Shown in pieces: positions 51,833 through 59,820 of a stretch of 64,000 nucleotides of DNA. The stretch lies in assembly GCA_964544265.1 (NCBI GenBank), contig CAZJBD010000002.1, positions 10,801-74,800 on the forward strand. Direction: 5' to 3'. Under the pieces are notes generated by a model. That model did no database searches and was not told the DNA's origin. It saw only the letters and a program-made list of their open reading frames with translations. The DNA is from JALHVH01 sp964544265. GTDB taxonomy: Bacteria; Acidobacteriota; Aminicenantia; Aminicenantales; Saccharicenantaceae. Position 1 is the stretch's first letter. Every line of letters begins with the position of its first letter. The position numbers and the translations under genes were made by a program.

Positions 51833-53923
51833 TTATTTCGAAGCGCCTTTTTTTCGTTTTTCCTGCTGTTTGGCCATGAGGAACTCGGCCACCTGGCCCG
51901 GCACCCTCCCGTATTTCAAGAATTCCATCGTGAACTCCGCCTTGCCCTGGGTCAGGGAACGGAGCACCGTCGAGTAGCCGAACATCTCGGCCAGAGGGAC
52001 CTCGGCATCAACCCGCGAGAAGGTCCCGTCTTCGATCGAGCTCGCGATGACCCCCCGTCTCTGGTTGATGCTGCCGAAGACATGGCCCGCGAATTCCGTC
52101 GGACCTTCGACCGAGACCTTCATGATGGGCTCGAGGATCTGAGGTTTGGCCTTCGGATAAGCCTGCCGGAAGGCCCCCTGGGCGGCCGTCTGGAAGGCGA
52201 GGTCCGAGGAATCGACGGGGTGGGATTGGCCGTCGTCGAGGGTCACGCGGATGCCTATGACGGGGAACCCGATGAGCTGTCCTTTTTTCAAGCCGGTTTG
52301 GAAGCCCCTGTCGCAGGCCGGGATAAACTCCTTGGGGATGCGCCCGCCCTTGACGTTGTTGACGAACTCATAATTTCCCTTGGCCAAAGGTTCGAGGGAT
52401 CCGATGACACGGGCAAATTGGCCTGCGCCTCCCGTCTGCTTCTTATGGGTATAGTCGAAATCCACCTTCCGGACGATGGCCTCGCGGTAGGCGACCTGTG
52501 GTTTGCCCGTCAGGACCTCGGCCCGGTACTCCCGTTTCATGCGCTCGATATAGACGTCCAGGTGCAGTTCGCCCATCCCCTGGATAATGGTTTCGTTGGA
52601 TTCCGGGTCAACGTAGCTTCGGAACGTTGGGTCCTCCTTGGTGAACCGGAGGAGCGCCTTGGCCATGCGGTCGGCCGAAGCATTGTCCGCCGGATTGATC
52701 GCCAAGGAGATGACCGGCTCGGGGACATAGATGGACGTCATGGTTAGGTTCAGGCCCGGTGTCACGAAGGTGTCGCCGGAGGCGCATTCGATCCCGAACA
52801 GAGCGACGATGTCTCCACACTCGGCCTCCTGGATGTCTTCCATGCTGTCGGCATGCATGCGGACCAGACGGCCGACCTTAAATCTCTGGCGGGAACGGTT
52901 GTTGAAAAGCTCGCTGCCCTTCTGGATTCTTCCCTGATAAATACGAATATAGGTCAGCTGGCCGTAAGGGCCATCCTCGAGTTTGAAGGCCAGGGCAACC
53001 GTCGGGGCCGAAGGGTCAGCTTTGAGCTTGGTCTCGTGGCCTTCGTTTTCCAGGTCCAACGCGGTGCTCTCGACGTCGGACGGGTCGGGAAGGTAACGGA
53101 CGACGCCGTCTAGAAGAAGTTGAATTCCCTTGTTCTTGTAGGCGGATCCCATGAAGACAGGCGTCAGCTCCCGGGAGATGGTGCCCTTGCGAACGGCTTT
53201 ATGGATGAGGTCTTCGGTGGCCCGGTCCTCGAGGACTGCCGTCATGAGTTCGTCGGAGGCCATGGAGACTGAATCCAGCATCTCCTCCCGCTTCCGGCGA
53301 GCTTCTTCGAGAAGGCCGAAGGGGATCTCTTCCTCCCTGATAATCTCTCCATCGGGGCCGTCAAAATAATAGGCTTTCATGCTTGTCAGGTCCACGATGC
53401 CCCGGAGGTTGCTTTCCAGGCCGATGGGGATCTGCATCAGGACGGCGTTGTGGCCGAGCTTCTCCACGAGCTGATCCTTGACCTTGTAGGGATTGGCGCC
53501 GGTTCGATCCAGCTTATTGATGAAAGCGATCCGGGGGACGCGGTAGCGTTTGAGCTGGCGGTCGACGGTGATGGTTTGAGATTGGACGCCGCCGACCGAG
53601 CAGAGGACAAGGACGGCCCCGTCGAGCACCCGCAGGGAGCGCTCGACCTCGATCGTGAAATCGACATGTCCGGGCGTGTCGATAATGTTGATGGAGTGGT
53701 CCGCCCATTGGACGTTGGTCGTTGCGGAGGCGATGGTGATCCCCCGTTCTCGCTCCAGGTCCATCGAATCCATCGTGGCCCCGACCCCGTCCTTCCCCTT
53801 GACTTCGTGGATCTTGTGGATCTTTTTGCAGTAAAAAAGGATCCTTTCCGTCAGCGTTGTCTTCCCCGAATCGATATGGGCGCTGATCCCGATATTCCGC
53901 ATTTTGGCGATGTCTGTCTTCAT
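51833..53923 (-). CDS. fusA: elongation factor G, spd/mitochondrial type
   Basis: A 696-residue translational GTPase: P-loop HIDSGKTTLTERIL, switch GKDGVGATMDSMDLERERG, DTPGHVDF and NKLD. Domains II-V follow, ending in the basic QQEKRKKG tail. HIDSGKTT and the GKDGVGA-MDSM form are shared with mitochondrial EF-G1 and the spirochaete/planctomycete/deltaproteobacterial spdEFG1 branch rather than with canonical EF-G (HIDAGKTT). It therefore may specialise in translocation, with a second EF-G elsewhere for ribosome recycling. I use ATG 53923; a TTG at 53932 is also open. Transcribed with the downstream ATPase. Confidence 0.92.
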   Translation of the reverse strand: MKTDIAKMRNIGISAHIDSGKTTLTERILFYCKKIHKIHEVKGKDGVGATMDSMDLERERGITIASATTNVQWADHSINIIDTPGHVDFTIEVERSLRVLDGAVLVLCSVGGVQSQTITVDRQLKRYRVPRIAFINKLDRTGANPYKVKDQLVEKLGHNAVLMQIPIGLESNLRGIVDLTSMKAYYFDGPDGEIIREEEIPFGLLEEARRKREEMLDSVSMASDELMTAVLEDRATEDLIHKAVRKGTISRELTPVFMGSAYKNKGIQLLLDGVVRYLPDPSDVESTALDLENEGHETKLKADPSAPTVALAFKLEDGPYGQLTYIRIYQGRIQKGSELFNNRSRQRFKVGRLVRMHADSMEDIQEAECGDIVALFGIECASGDTFVTPGLNLTMTSIYVPEPVISLAINPADNASADRMAKALLRFTKEDPTFRSYVDPESNETIIQGMGELHLDVYIERMKREYRAEVLTGKPQVAYREAIVRKVDFDYTHKKQTGGAGQFARVIGSLEPLAKGNYEFVNNVKGGRIPKEFIPACDRGFQTGLKKGQLIGFPVIGIRVTLDDGQSHPVDSSDLAFQTAAQGAFRQAYPKAKPQILEPIMKVSVEGPTEFAGHVFGSINQRRGVIASSIEDGTFSRVDAEVPLAEMFGYSTVLRSLTQGKAEFTMEFLKYGRVPGQVAEFLMAKQQEKRKKGASK

Positions 53924-54011
53924 GGATACCAATACCTTTTTGGCGAACGTCAGGGATTTAAACCGAGTCGCGCGTCGTTAGGTTTTTATTATAGGCTTAT
54001 TCGTTAAATAA

Positions 54012-54098
54012 AGTAAGGGTCAAACCTACAATCCTAACAAACTTAACAACAAACGCCGAAAACTGCTTTTTATTAAGGCTGTAGGTTTGACCCCTACT
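54012..54098. repeat. palindromic repeat 1 supplying a stop codon
   Basis: Left arm AGTAAGGGTCAAACCTACA (54012-54030) and right arm TGTAGGTTTGACCCCTACT (54080-54098) are complementary over 19 bases with one mismatch, around a 49-base AT-rich centre. The outer TAG on the right arm is the stop codon of the APC permease gene (minus strand). The form resembles REP/MITE elements mobilised by IS200-like transposases; no transposase is present here. Confidence 0.75.
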
Positions 54099-55533
54099 TC
54101 ATCTTGGCCAGCCGGCTGTGCTTGCGGCTGTAAAAGAAGAAGATCGTCAATCCTATGACCAGCCAGATGACGAATCGTTCCCAGGCCGTTTTCGGAAGGT
54201 TGATCATGAGGTAGGCGCAGAGGAGCGTGCCGGCGGCCGGAAGCCAGGGGAAGAGGGGGACTTTGAAAGGCCTGTGGAAGTCCCTTCGGGTGAAGCGCAT
54301 GACGATGACGCCGCTGCAGACGATGATGAAAGCGAAGAGCGTGCCGATGGAGCAGAGCTCGGCGACGACCCGAATAGGCAAAAGGGCCGATCCGACGGCG
54401 ACGACGAGGGCCGTGAGAATCGTCGTCATGTATGGGGTTTGAAAACGCTTATGGACCTTGGAGAGCATGAGCGGCAGGAGGCCGTCCCTGGACATGGCGA
54501 AGAGGATCCGGGGCTGACCGACGAGGAGGACGAGCAAAACGCTCGTGATCCCGGCGATCGCCCCAAAGCTGACAATGATCGAGGCCCAGGGCATCTGGAG
54601 TTCGTTGAGGACGAGGGCCACGGGATCGGGGACTCCGAGCTTATGGTATGGGACCACGCCGGTCATGATGGCCGAGACGGACATATAGAGCACAGTGGCC
54701 ACGGCCAGGGAGGCCATGATGCCGATGGGCATGTCGCGCTGAGGATTGACGGCCTCCTCGGCGGCCGTGGATACGGCGTCGAAGCCGACGAACGCGAGGA
54801 AGACGATGGCCGCGGCCGTCATGACTCCGCCGAATCCGAAGGGCATGAACGGCTGCCAGTTGCCGGGCTTGATATACCAGACGGCTAGGACGATGAAAAA
54901 GACGATGACGGCGATCTTGATGATGACGATGATCAGGTTAACGCGCGCGCTTTCCTTGATCCCGCGAATGAGGAGGACGCAGAGAACGAAGATGATGGCG
55001 ATGGCCGGAATATTGATGACCGCCCCCGTCGAAACGAACCGGCGGAGCTGGTCGCTCCAGTCGATGGGAGCGTTCGTCAGGGAAACGGGGAGGGCGATCC
55101 CCCAGGGACGAAGAAGGTTGTTGAGGAGGTTGACGAAGTAGGCCGACCAGCCGATTGAAACGAGGCAAGCCGCGACCATGTACTCGAGGAGAAGGTCCCA
55201 GCCGATGATCCAGGCCGGGAGCTCTCCCAGGGTGGCGTAGCCGTACGTGTAGGCCGACCCAGCGACGGGGATCATGGCGGCCAGTTCCGCGTAGCAGAGG
55301 GCCGAGCAGGCGCAGGCGAGGCCCGCGATGGCGAAGGATAGGATGATGCCTGGTCCGGCGTGTCTGGCGGCCTCGACACCCGGCAGGACGAAAATGCCCA
55401 CGCCGATGATACAACCGATTCCCAGGGCAATCAGGTCCCAGACCCTCAACGTTTTCTTCAGGGAGTGGCCCTCTACGGCCGTATCGGCCAGAAGCTCGCC
55501 GAGCGGTTTCGTCCTGAACAACGTTTGACTCAT
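54094..55533 (-). CDS. APC-family amino-acid permease (cationic amino-acid transporter-like)
   Basis: A 479-residue integral membrane protein with 12 or more helices. The N-terminus (VWDLIALGIGCIIGVGIFVL) and AIVFLAFVGFDAVSTAAEEA are typical of the CAT/YfnA branch of the APC superfamily, which moves cationic or bulky amino acids. The C-terminus ends in a basic SRKHSRLAKMK. The stop codon TAG belongs to palindromic repeat 1. No neighbour indicates the substrate; GltS lies divergently 187 bases upstream. Confidence 0.88.
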   Translation of the reverse strand: MSQTLFRTKPLGELLADTAVEGHSLKKTLRVWDLIALGIGCIIGVGIFVLPGVEAARHAGPGIILSFAIAGLACACSALCYAELAAMIPVAGSAYTYGYATLGELPAWIIGWDLLLEYMVAACLVSIGWSAYFVNLLNNLLRPWGIALPVSLTNAPIDWSDQLRRFVSTGAVINIPAIAIIFVLCVLLIRGIKESARVNLIIVIIKIAVIVFFIVLAVWYIKPGNWQPFMPFGFGGVMTAAAIVFLAFVGFDAVSTAAEEAVNPQRDMPIGIMASLAVATVLYMSVSAIMTGVVPYHKLGVPDPVALVLNELQMPWASIIVSFGAIAGITSVLLVLLVGQPRILFAMSRDGLLPLMLSKVHKRFQTPYMTTILTALVVAVGSALLPIRVVAELCSIGTLFAFIIVCSGVIVMRFTRRDFHRPFKVPLFPWLPAAGTLLCAYLMINLPKTAWERFVIWLVIGLTIFFFYSRKHSRLAKMK

Positions 55534-55682
55534 CCTGTTTCCTCCGGTTGATCTGCAGGCCTGCCGGAAATCCTTCTTATATCACAATTCAGATCTTTCC
55601 GTCCACGCGTTTAGCGGCCGGGCCAGCCTTTTTTATGCAAGAACGAATAATGGCACGGGGTCGTACCGGGAGGAGTTCTCTG

Positions 55683-55691
55683 TGCTATAAT
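55683..55691 (+). promoter_or_regulatory. putative extended -10 promoter for gltS
   Basis: TGCTATAAT, an extended -10 box (TG one base before a perfect TATAAT), 28 bases upstream of the GTG start with its AAGGAGGCG site. No good -35 box is seen at the usual distance. Confidence 0.5.
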
Positions 55692-55719
55692 CCCCTCCTC
55701 TGTTTTCAAGGAGGCGCCT

Positions 55720-56952
55720 GTGCTCAAACTCAACCTCGTTCACACGGTGGCTTTTTCGGGCGTCGTTCTTTTCGCCGGATACGCATTGCGTAGGTTCATT
55801 AAACCGCTAGCGCGATACAATATCCCCGCTCCGGTCGTGGGCGGTCTTGTCGTCGCTCTTTTGACGCTCGCCGCCCGCCGGTACGGCGCGGTCCTCTTCG
55901 AGTTCGACACGACGCTCCGCGATCCGCTGATGATCGCCTTCTTCACGACGATCGGGTTCGGAGCCAGCGTCAGCCTGCTCAAGGTCGGAGGCCCCCAGGT
56001 CTTGAGATTCTTCCTCGTTGCGACGGTCTTTGCCGTGCTCCAGAACATCCTCGGCATCCTGATTGCCCTGCCCTTCGGGCTCCACCCTTTGTTCGGCGTC
56101 CTGAGCGGCTCGGTGACCCTGACCGGAGGCCCGGCCACGGGCCTGGCCTTTGCCCCGCTTTTCGAAAAAGCCGGCGTCGCGGGGGCGGCAACCATCGCCG
56201 TGGCGGCCGCGATGTTCGGGATCACGACCAGCGGCCTGATCGGCGGTCCGGTGAGCACGCTGATCATTGAAAAACACAGGGTGAAAAGGGGCCGGTTCCG
56301 GGGAGGGATGCCCGAGATGGAGACGGCCGAAGAGCTCGTTGAGGAGAAGATGCCCGAGGCCCCCGTTTCGGCCCCGGCGGATGAGGATACGGGAGCCTAT
56401 GTTCTGCTTAAAAACTCGGTCATCATCCTGGCCGCGATGTGGGCGGGCTCATGGCTGAGCCAACTCTTCACTCTGCTCCACTTTACCCTGCCTGCTTATA
56501 TCGGGGCGATGTTCGTGGCGGCCCTGTTCAGAAACTTTGACGACCTGACCGGATGGCTCGGAATCTCCCAGAGGACCATCGACGATATCGGTCACGTGGC
56601 TCTTTCCCTGTTCCTGGTCGTCGCCCTGATGACTCTGAAGCTCTGGGAGCTGAGCGGGCTCTTCTTGCCCCTCGTCGTCATCCTTATCGGCCAGCTCGTT
56701 CTGGTCTCAGTGGCCTGTTTTTGGCCCCTTTTCCAGCTTATGGGCCGCGACTACGATTCGGCCGTCATGGGTGGAGGGTTCATCGGTTTCATGATGGGGA
56801 CGACCGCCAACGCCATGGCCGTCATGAAATCCCTCGTCGAACGCTACGGGCGGGCGCCGCGCGCCTTCCTCGTCGTCCCCATGGTCGGAGCGTTCTTTAT
56901 CGACTTCACCAACGCCATGATCATTACGGTTTTTTTAAACATCTTTAAATAG
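55720..56952 (+). CDS. gltS: sodium/glutamate symporter
   Basis: A 410-residue GltS family transporter of 2HCT/ESS type. Visible are the first conserved half (YNIPAPVVGGLVVALL) with SGSVTLTGGPATGLAFAP, a central hydrophilic loop (MPEMETAEELVEEK region), and the second half with GGGFIGFMMGTTANAMAVMK, ending in VGAFFIDFTNAMIITVFLN. It imports L-glutamate with Na+. The start is GTG 55720. Its last 50 bases and following 60 bases reappear in divergent form at 57838-57950. Confidence 0.9.
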   Translation: MLKLNLVHTVAFSGVVLFAGYALRRFIKPLARYNIPAPVVGGLVVALLTLAARRYGAVLFEFDTTLRDPLMIAFFTTIGFGASVSLLKVGGPQVLRFFLVATVFAVLQNILGILIALPFGLHPLFGVLSGSVTLTGGPATGLAFAPLFEKAGVAGAATIAVAAAMFGITTSGLIGGPVSTLIIEKHRVKRGRFRGGMPEMETAEELVEEKMPEAPVSAPADEDTGAYVLLKNSVIILAAMWAGSWLSQLFTLLHFTLPAYIGAMFVAALFRNFDDLTGWLGISQRTIDDIGHVALSLFLVVALMTLKLWELSGLFLPLVVILIGQLVLVSVACFWPLFQLMGRDYDSAVMGGGFIGFMMGTTANAMAVMKSLVERYGRAPRAFLVVPMVGAFFIDFTNAMIITVFLNIFK

Positions 56953-57017
56953 GGGAAAAACATGTCCTCGTTATTTCGAATTCGAGTACGGGCTGTTTTC
57001 GAAAAGCATTCCTCATG
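56901..57017 (+). repeat. duplicated segment, copy 1 (gltS 3' end and flank)
   Basis: CGACTTCACCAACGCC followed by similar sequence for about 115 bases (ATCAT..CGGTTTTT, TCCTCG, TCGAATTCG, GTTTTCG) matches 57838-57954 at about 65-70% by eye. Copy 1 includes the last codons and stop of gltS; it continues into the non-coding flank. Confidence 0.6.
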
Positions 57018-57151
57018 AGGGCAAATCGGCGTGCGGCGCGTCTCTTTCCATGACCTTCGGACGCTTGGACACGCGGCTTGCTCACGTTGACTTGAATCCC
57101 GGCCTGGGTTTGATATTTTAATATAGAGAAGGCAAATCCAAAGAAAACAGC

Positions 57152-57778
57152 ATGAAATTCTTGCTACCTGAGGAACCGGCTTTTTACGAGTGCTTCTCGC
57201 AGATTTTGTCCTGTCTATCCGAGATGACGGCGCTCTTTCAGGATTTCGCATCGGGATATAAGGATTTCGAGTCCTATTCGAGGAGGGCGAAGGAAATCAG
57301 GCACGGGGCCGACACCATCGCCCATCGGGTGATCAACCTCATCAACCAGAGCTTCATGACGCCCCTCGACCGGGAGGGCATTGACCGTCTAGTCCAGGAG
57401 TTGGACGATATCGTCGATCTCCTGGAGAACGCCTTCCACAGCATCTATCTTTACGAGATGATTGAAAAAAAGAACTTCGTCAACGAGTTTGCCAGGCTCA
57501 TCAAGGAAGCTACGGAGAAGCTCAACGCCTTGATCAAGGAATGTTTTGAAAAGCAGAAGTATACCGACCGCATCTGGCAAATGATCTGCGACATCCACAG
57601 TTTGGCAGATGAAGCCGACACGGCCTATGATAAGGGGCTCCGGATGCTTTTTCAGGAGGAGGGCGATCCCACCAAGGTCAACAAATGGAAGGACGTCCTG
57701 TACACGCTGGAATTCATCATGGATGTATTTCAGAAGGTCAGCAACACCATTGAAGACATCGCCGTTAAAACCGTCTAA
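57152..57778 (+). CDS. DUF47 (PhoU-like) protein, first copy
   Basis: A 208-residue helical protein of the DUF47/YkaA family, which is usually encoded next to a Pit phosphate transporter and thought to regulate it. Segments such as AKEIRHGADTIAHRVINLIN, TPLDREGIDRLVQELDDIVD and EFIMDVFQKVSNTIEDIAV match the family's E/D-rich metal-binding helices. The stop is two bases before an apparent pit start, but that partner is only a fragment. A complete DUF47-pit pair follows. This copy may therefore act with the other transporter or be redundant. Confidence 0.85.
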   Translation: MKFLLPEEPAFYECFSQILSCLSEMTALFQDFASGYKDFESYSRRAKEIRHGADTIAHRVINLINQSFMTPLDREGIDRLVQELDDIVDLLENAFHSIYLYEMIEKKNFVNEFARLIKEATEKLNALIKECFEKQKYTDRIWQMICDIHSLADEADTAYDKGLRMLFQEEGDPTKVNKWKDVLYTLEFIMDVFQKVSNTIEDIAVKTV

Positions 57779-57780
57779 GG

Positions 57781-57990
57781 ATGCTCCGCTGGGATCCGGC
57801 GCTAGTCGCTTTCATCATCTTCGTCGCTATAGCTTTCGACTTCACCAACGCCCTAATCATCGCGGTTTTTGGACATATTCAAACAGCGAAATATATGCCC
57901 TCGACGACTCGAATTCGGCTGAAGATCGTTTTCGGAGGGCATGTCCCATGCCGGCGAATGGATCCTAACCGTACGGCTTTTTTAACATGA
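57781..57990 (+). pseudogene. truncated Pit-like N-terminus joined to a gltS-end-like segment
   Basis: A 69-residue frame two bases after the first DUF47 stop. MLRWDPALVAFIIFVAIAFDF looks like the first helix of a Pit transporter (compare MLAFIILIISIALLFDF at 58715). After TN it reads ALIIAVFGHIQ, as in the GltS end (NAMIITVFLN), and the DNA is the divergent duplicate of 56901-57017. The rest of Pit is missing. The simplest reading is that recombination replaced the body of a pit gene by a copy of the gltS 3' end. Unlikely to be functional. Confidence 0.5.
57838..57954 (+). repeat. duplicated segment, copy 2
   Basis: Divergent duplicate of 56901-57017, beginning with the same 16 bases CGACTTCACCAACGCC and ending near GGGCATGTCCCATG. 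It overlaps the truncated pit fragment. Confidence 0.6.
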
Positions 57991-58072
57991 TTGATACTTT
58001 TTGGGAGGAGTGATAGAATCCAGTTTCTTTAAATGATATTGATATCCTCAAGGTGTCGGCAAGGAGGAAACC

Positions 58073-58699
58073 GTGTGGAAAAGAATTATGCCCAAGGATG
58101 AATTCTTCTTCATCCAATTCGACAACTTGGCGGATAAAATCGTGGAGGGCGTGCGGGTCCTCAATGAAATGATGGAAAAGGATAGCGGTTATGCTGAGGA
58201 CGCCCTGAGGGTAAAAACCATGGAGCACGAAGGAGACCAAATCGTTCATGCCATAATCGCCCACCTGCACAAGACATTTATCACCCCTATTGACCGTGAT
58301 GACATCCATCTCCTAGCGTGCGCGATGGATGACATCCTCGACACGGCCGAAGGCGGGAGTTCCCGGATTGACATGTACCAGCCCCGTCATATCCCTGACG
58401 AAGCCAAGGAATTGGCGCGGGTTCTCCTTGAGAGCGTCCGGATGGTCCAGGAAATGGTCAAGTTGCTTCGCAACCTCAAGCAACCTCAGCGGATTCTCGA
58501 GCTGACCGTGGAAATCAATCGCCTGGAAGACCAGGCGGATTATATTCGGCGCAGCACTTTAGCCCGCATGTTCCGCGATGAACAGGATGTGCGTGAATTG
58601 ATTAAATGGAAGGATATCCTGCAATATATCGAGCGGTCCACAGATCGCTGTGAGGATGTCGGAAACATCACCGAGGGCATTGTTTTGGAACATACGTGA
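58073..58699 (+). CDS. DUF47 (PhoU-like) protein, second copy
   Basis: A 208-residue DUF47 protein, only distantly similar to the copy at 57152. It has KTMEHEGDQIVHAIIAHL, TPIDRDDIHLLACAMDDILD and the C-terminal ERSTDRCEDVGNITEGIVL segments with conserved acidic residues. GTG 58073 has AAGGAGG five bases upstream; ATG 58088 is an alternative. It is followed at 15 bases by a full-length pit gene. The pair probably forms a low-affinity phosphate uptake module. Confidence 0.88.
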   Translation: MWKRIMPKDEFFFIQFDNLADKIVEGVRVLNEMMEKDSGYAEDALRVKTMEHEGDQIVHAIIAHLHKTFITPIDRDDIHLLACAMDDILDTAEGGSSRIDMYQPRHIPDEAKELARVLLESVRMVQEMVKLLRNLKQPQRILELTVEINRLEDQADYIRRSTLARMFRDEQDVRELIKWKDILQYIERSTDRCEDVGNITEGIVLEHT

Positions 58700-58714
58700 T
58701 CATTTAGAATCGGC

Positions 58715-59713
58715 ATGCTGGCCTTCATCATACTGATTATCTCCATAGCCCTGTTGTTTGATTTTCTGAACGGGATGAACGATGCCGCCAATTCCGTAGC
58801 CACGGTCGTGTCCACCCGGGTCCTTTCTCCCCGCGTGGCCGTGATCTGGGCGGCAGCATTTAACTTTCTGGCCGCTTTTATTTTTGGCGTGCGGGTGGCC
58901 AGGACGATCGGGATGGGAGTCATCGATTCCTCCATCATCTCGCCCGTCTTGATCTTGATCGCCTTGCTCAGCGGGGTTCTCTGGGCACACTTCTGCACGA
59001 AAGCAGGCTTGCCCATCAGCGTCTCTCATGCCCTCATCGGAGGCTTGATCGGTAGCGGTATTGCTAAAGCCGGATTCCAGGCTCTCGTCGTTTCGGGTAT
59101 CTTGAAGATCTGTCTTTTCATCGTCCTTTCTCCGTTGATCGGTTTCCTCCTGGCCATGGTCATCATGGTTGTCGTCTACCGGATCTTTCGACATTCTAAC
59201 CTCAGGAAAATCGATGTCTGGTTCCGCCGGCTACAATTGGTTTCGGCCGGCTTTTACAGCCTTGCTCACGGAACCAACGATGCCCAAAAGACGATGGGGG
59301 TAATATCCGTTCTTCTTTATAGCACAGGCTATTTGGGGAATACATTTTATGTGCCTTTTTGGGTGATCATCAGCTGCTATATGGCCATCGCCTTGGGGAC
59401 TCTGGCCGGAGGATGGAAAGTAATAGAAACCTTGGGCATGAAAATGACGAAATTGAAACCCGTTCACGGGTTTAGTGCCGAGACGGCTTCGGCGGCGGCG
59501 ATTATCTTTTCTTCCCTCGTAGGGGCTCCCGTTTCAACAACCCATACTATAACCGGCGCCGTCATCGGCGTCGGCGCCGTTACGAAGTTTTCGGCTGTGC
59601 ATTGGGGCGTTGCTTATAAAATCGTCTGGACCTGGGTCTTAACCATTCCCAGTACAGCCCTCTTCAGCGCCTTGTTATGGGGACTCGCCTCGTGGCTCCA
59701 TCTAGCCAAATAA
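58715..59713 (+). CDS. pit: inorganic phosphate transporter (Pit family)
   Basis: A 332-residue Pit transporter with the duplicated signature: FDFLNGMNDAANSVATVVSTR in the first half and SAGFYSLAHGTNDAQKTMG in the second, plus GLPISVSHALIGGLIGSG and APVSTTHTITGAVIGVG. It transports phosphate (or metal-phosphate) with H+ or Na+. It follows a DUF47 partner. The last codons and stop lie in a 16-base tandem duplication (59704-59735). The start ATG has a weak Shine-Dalgarno. Confidence 0.92.
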   Translation: MLAFIILIISIALLFDFLNGMNDAANSVATVVSTRVLSPRVAVIWAAAFNFLAAFIFGVRVARTIGMGVIDSSIISPVLILIALLSGVLWAHFCTKAGLPISVSHALIGGLIGSGIAKAGFQALVVSGILKICLFIVLSPLIGFLLAMVIMVVVYRIFRHSNLRKIDVWFRRLQLVSAGFYSLAHGTNDAQKTMGVISVLLYSTGYLGNTFYVPFWVIISCYMAIALGTLAGGWKVIETLGMKMTKLKPVHGFSAETASAAAIIFSSLVGAPVSTTHTITGAVIGVGAVTKFSAVHWGVAYKIVWTWVLTIPSTALFSALLWGLASWLHLAK

Positions 59714-59735
59714 ATCAGGAGCCAAATAAATCAGG
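59704..59735 (+). repeat. perfect 16-base tandem duplication at the pit stop codon
   Basis: AGCCAAATAAATCAGG occurs at 59704-59719 and again at 59720-59735. The first copy includes the last two codons and TAA of pit; the second runs into palindromic repeat 2. Confidence 0.85.
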
Positions 59736-59820
59736 GACACAATACCAATTTCCGAATTATCAGATTTTCCCCTGGAGAATTCGTCGTTTCAGTAAATTCG
59801 GAAATTGGTATTGTGTCCCT
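59733..59820. repeat. palindromic repeat 2 supplying a stop codon
   Basis: Left arm 59733-59758 (AGGGACACAATACCAATTTC...) and right arm 59795-59820 are perfect 26-base inverted repeats around a 36-base centre. The right outer end reads TAGGGACACAATACC on the minus strand, and its TAG is the stop of the E2 gene. It sits between convergent genes and could also act as a bidirectional terminator by its stem. Confidence 0.85.

Noticed and set aside
51755..52747. Plus-strand open frame opposite EF-G (330 codons)
   Set aside because: Antisense of well-conserved EF-G domains IV-V; no family resemblance.
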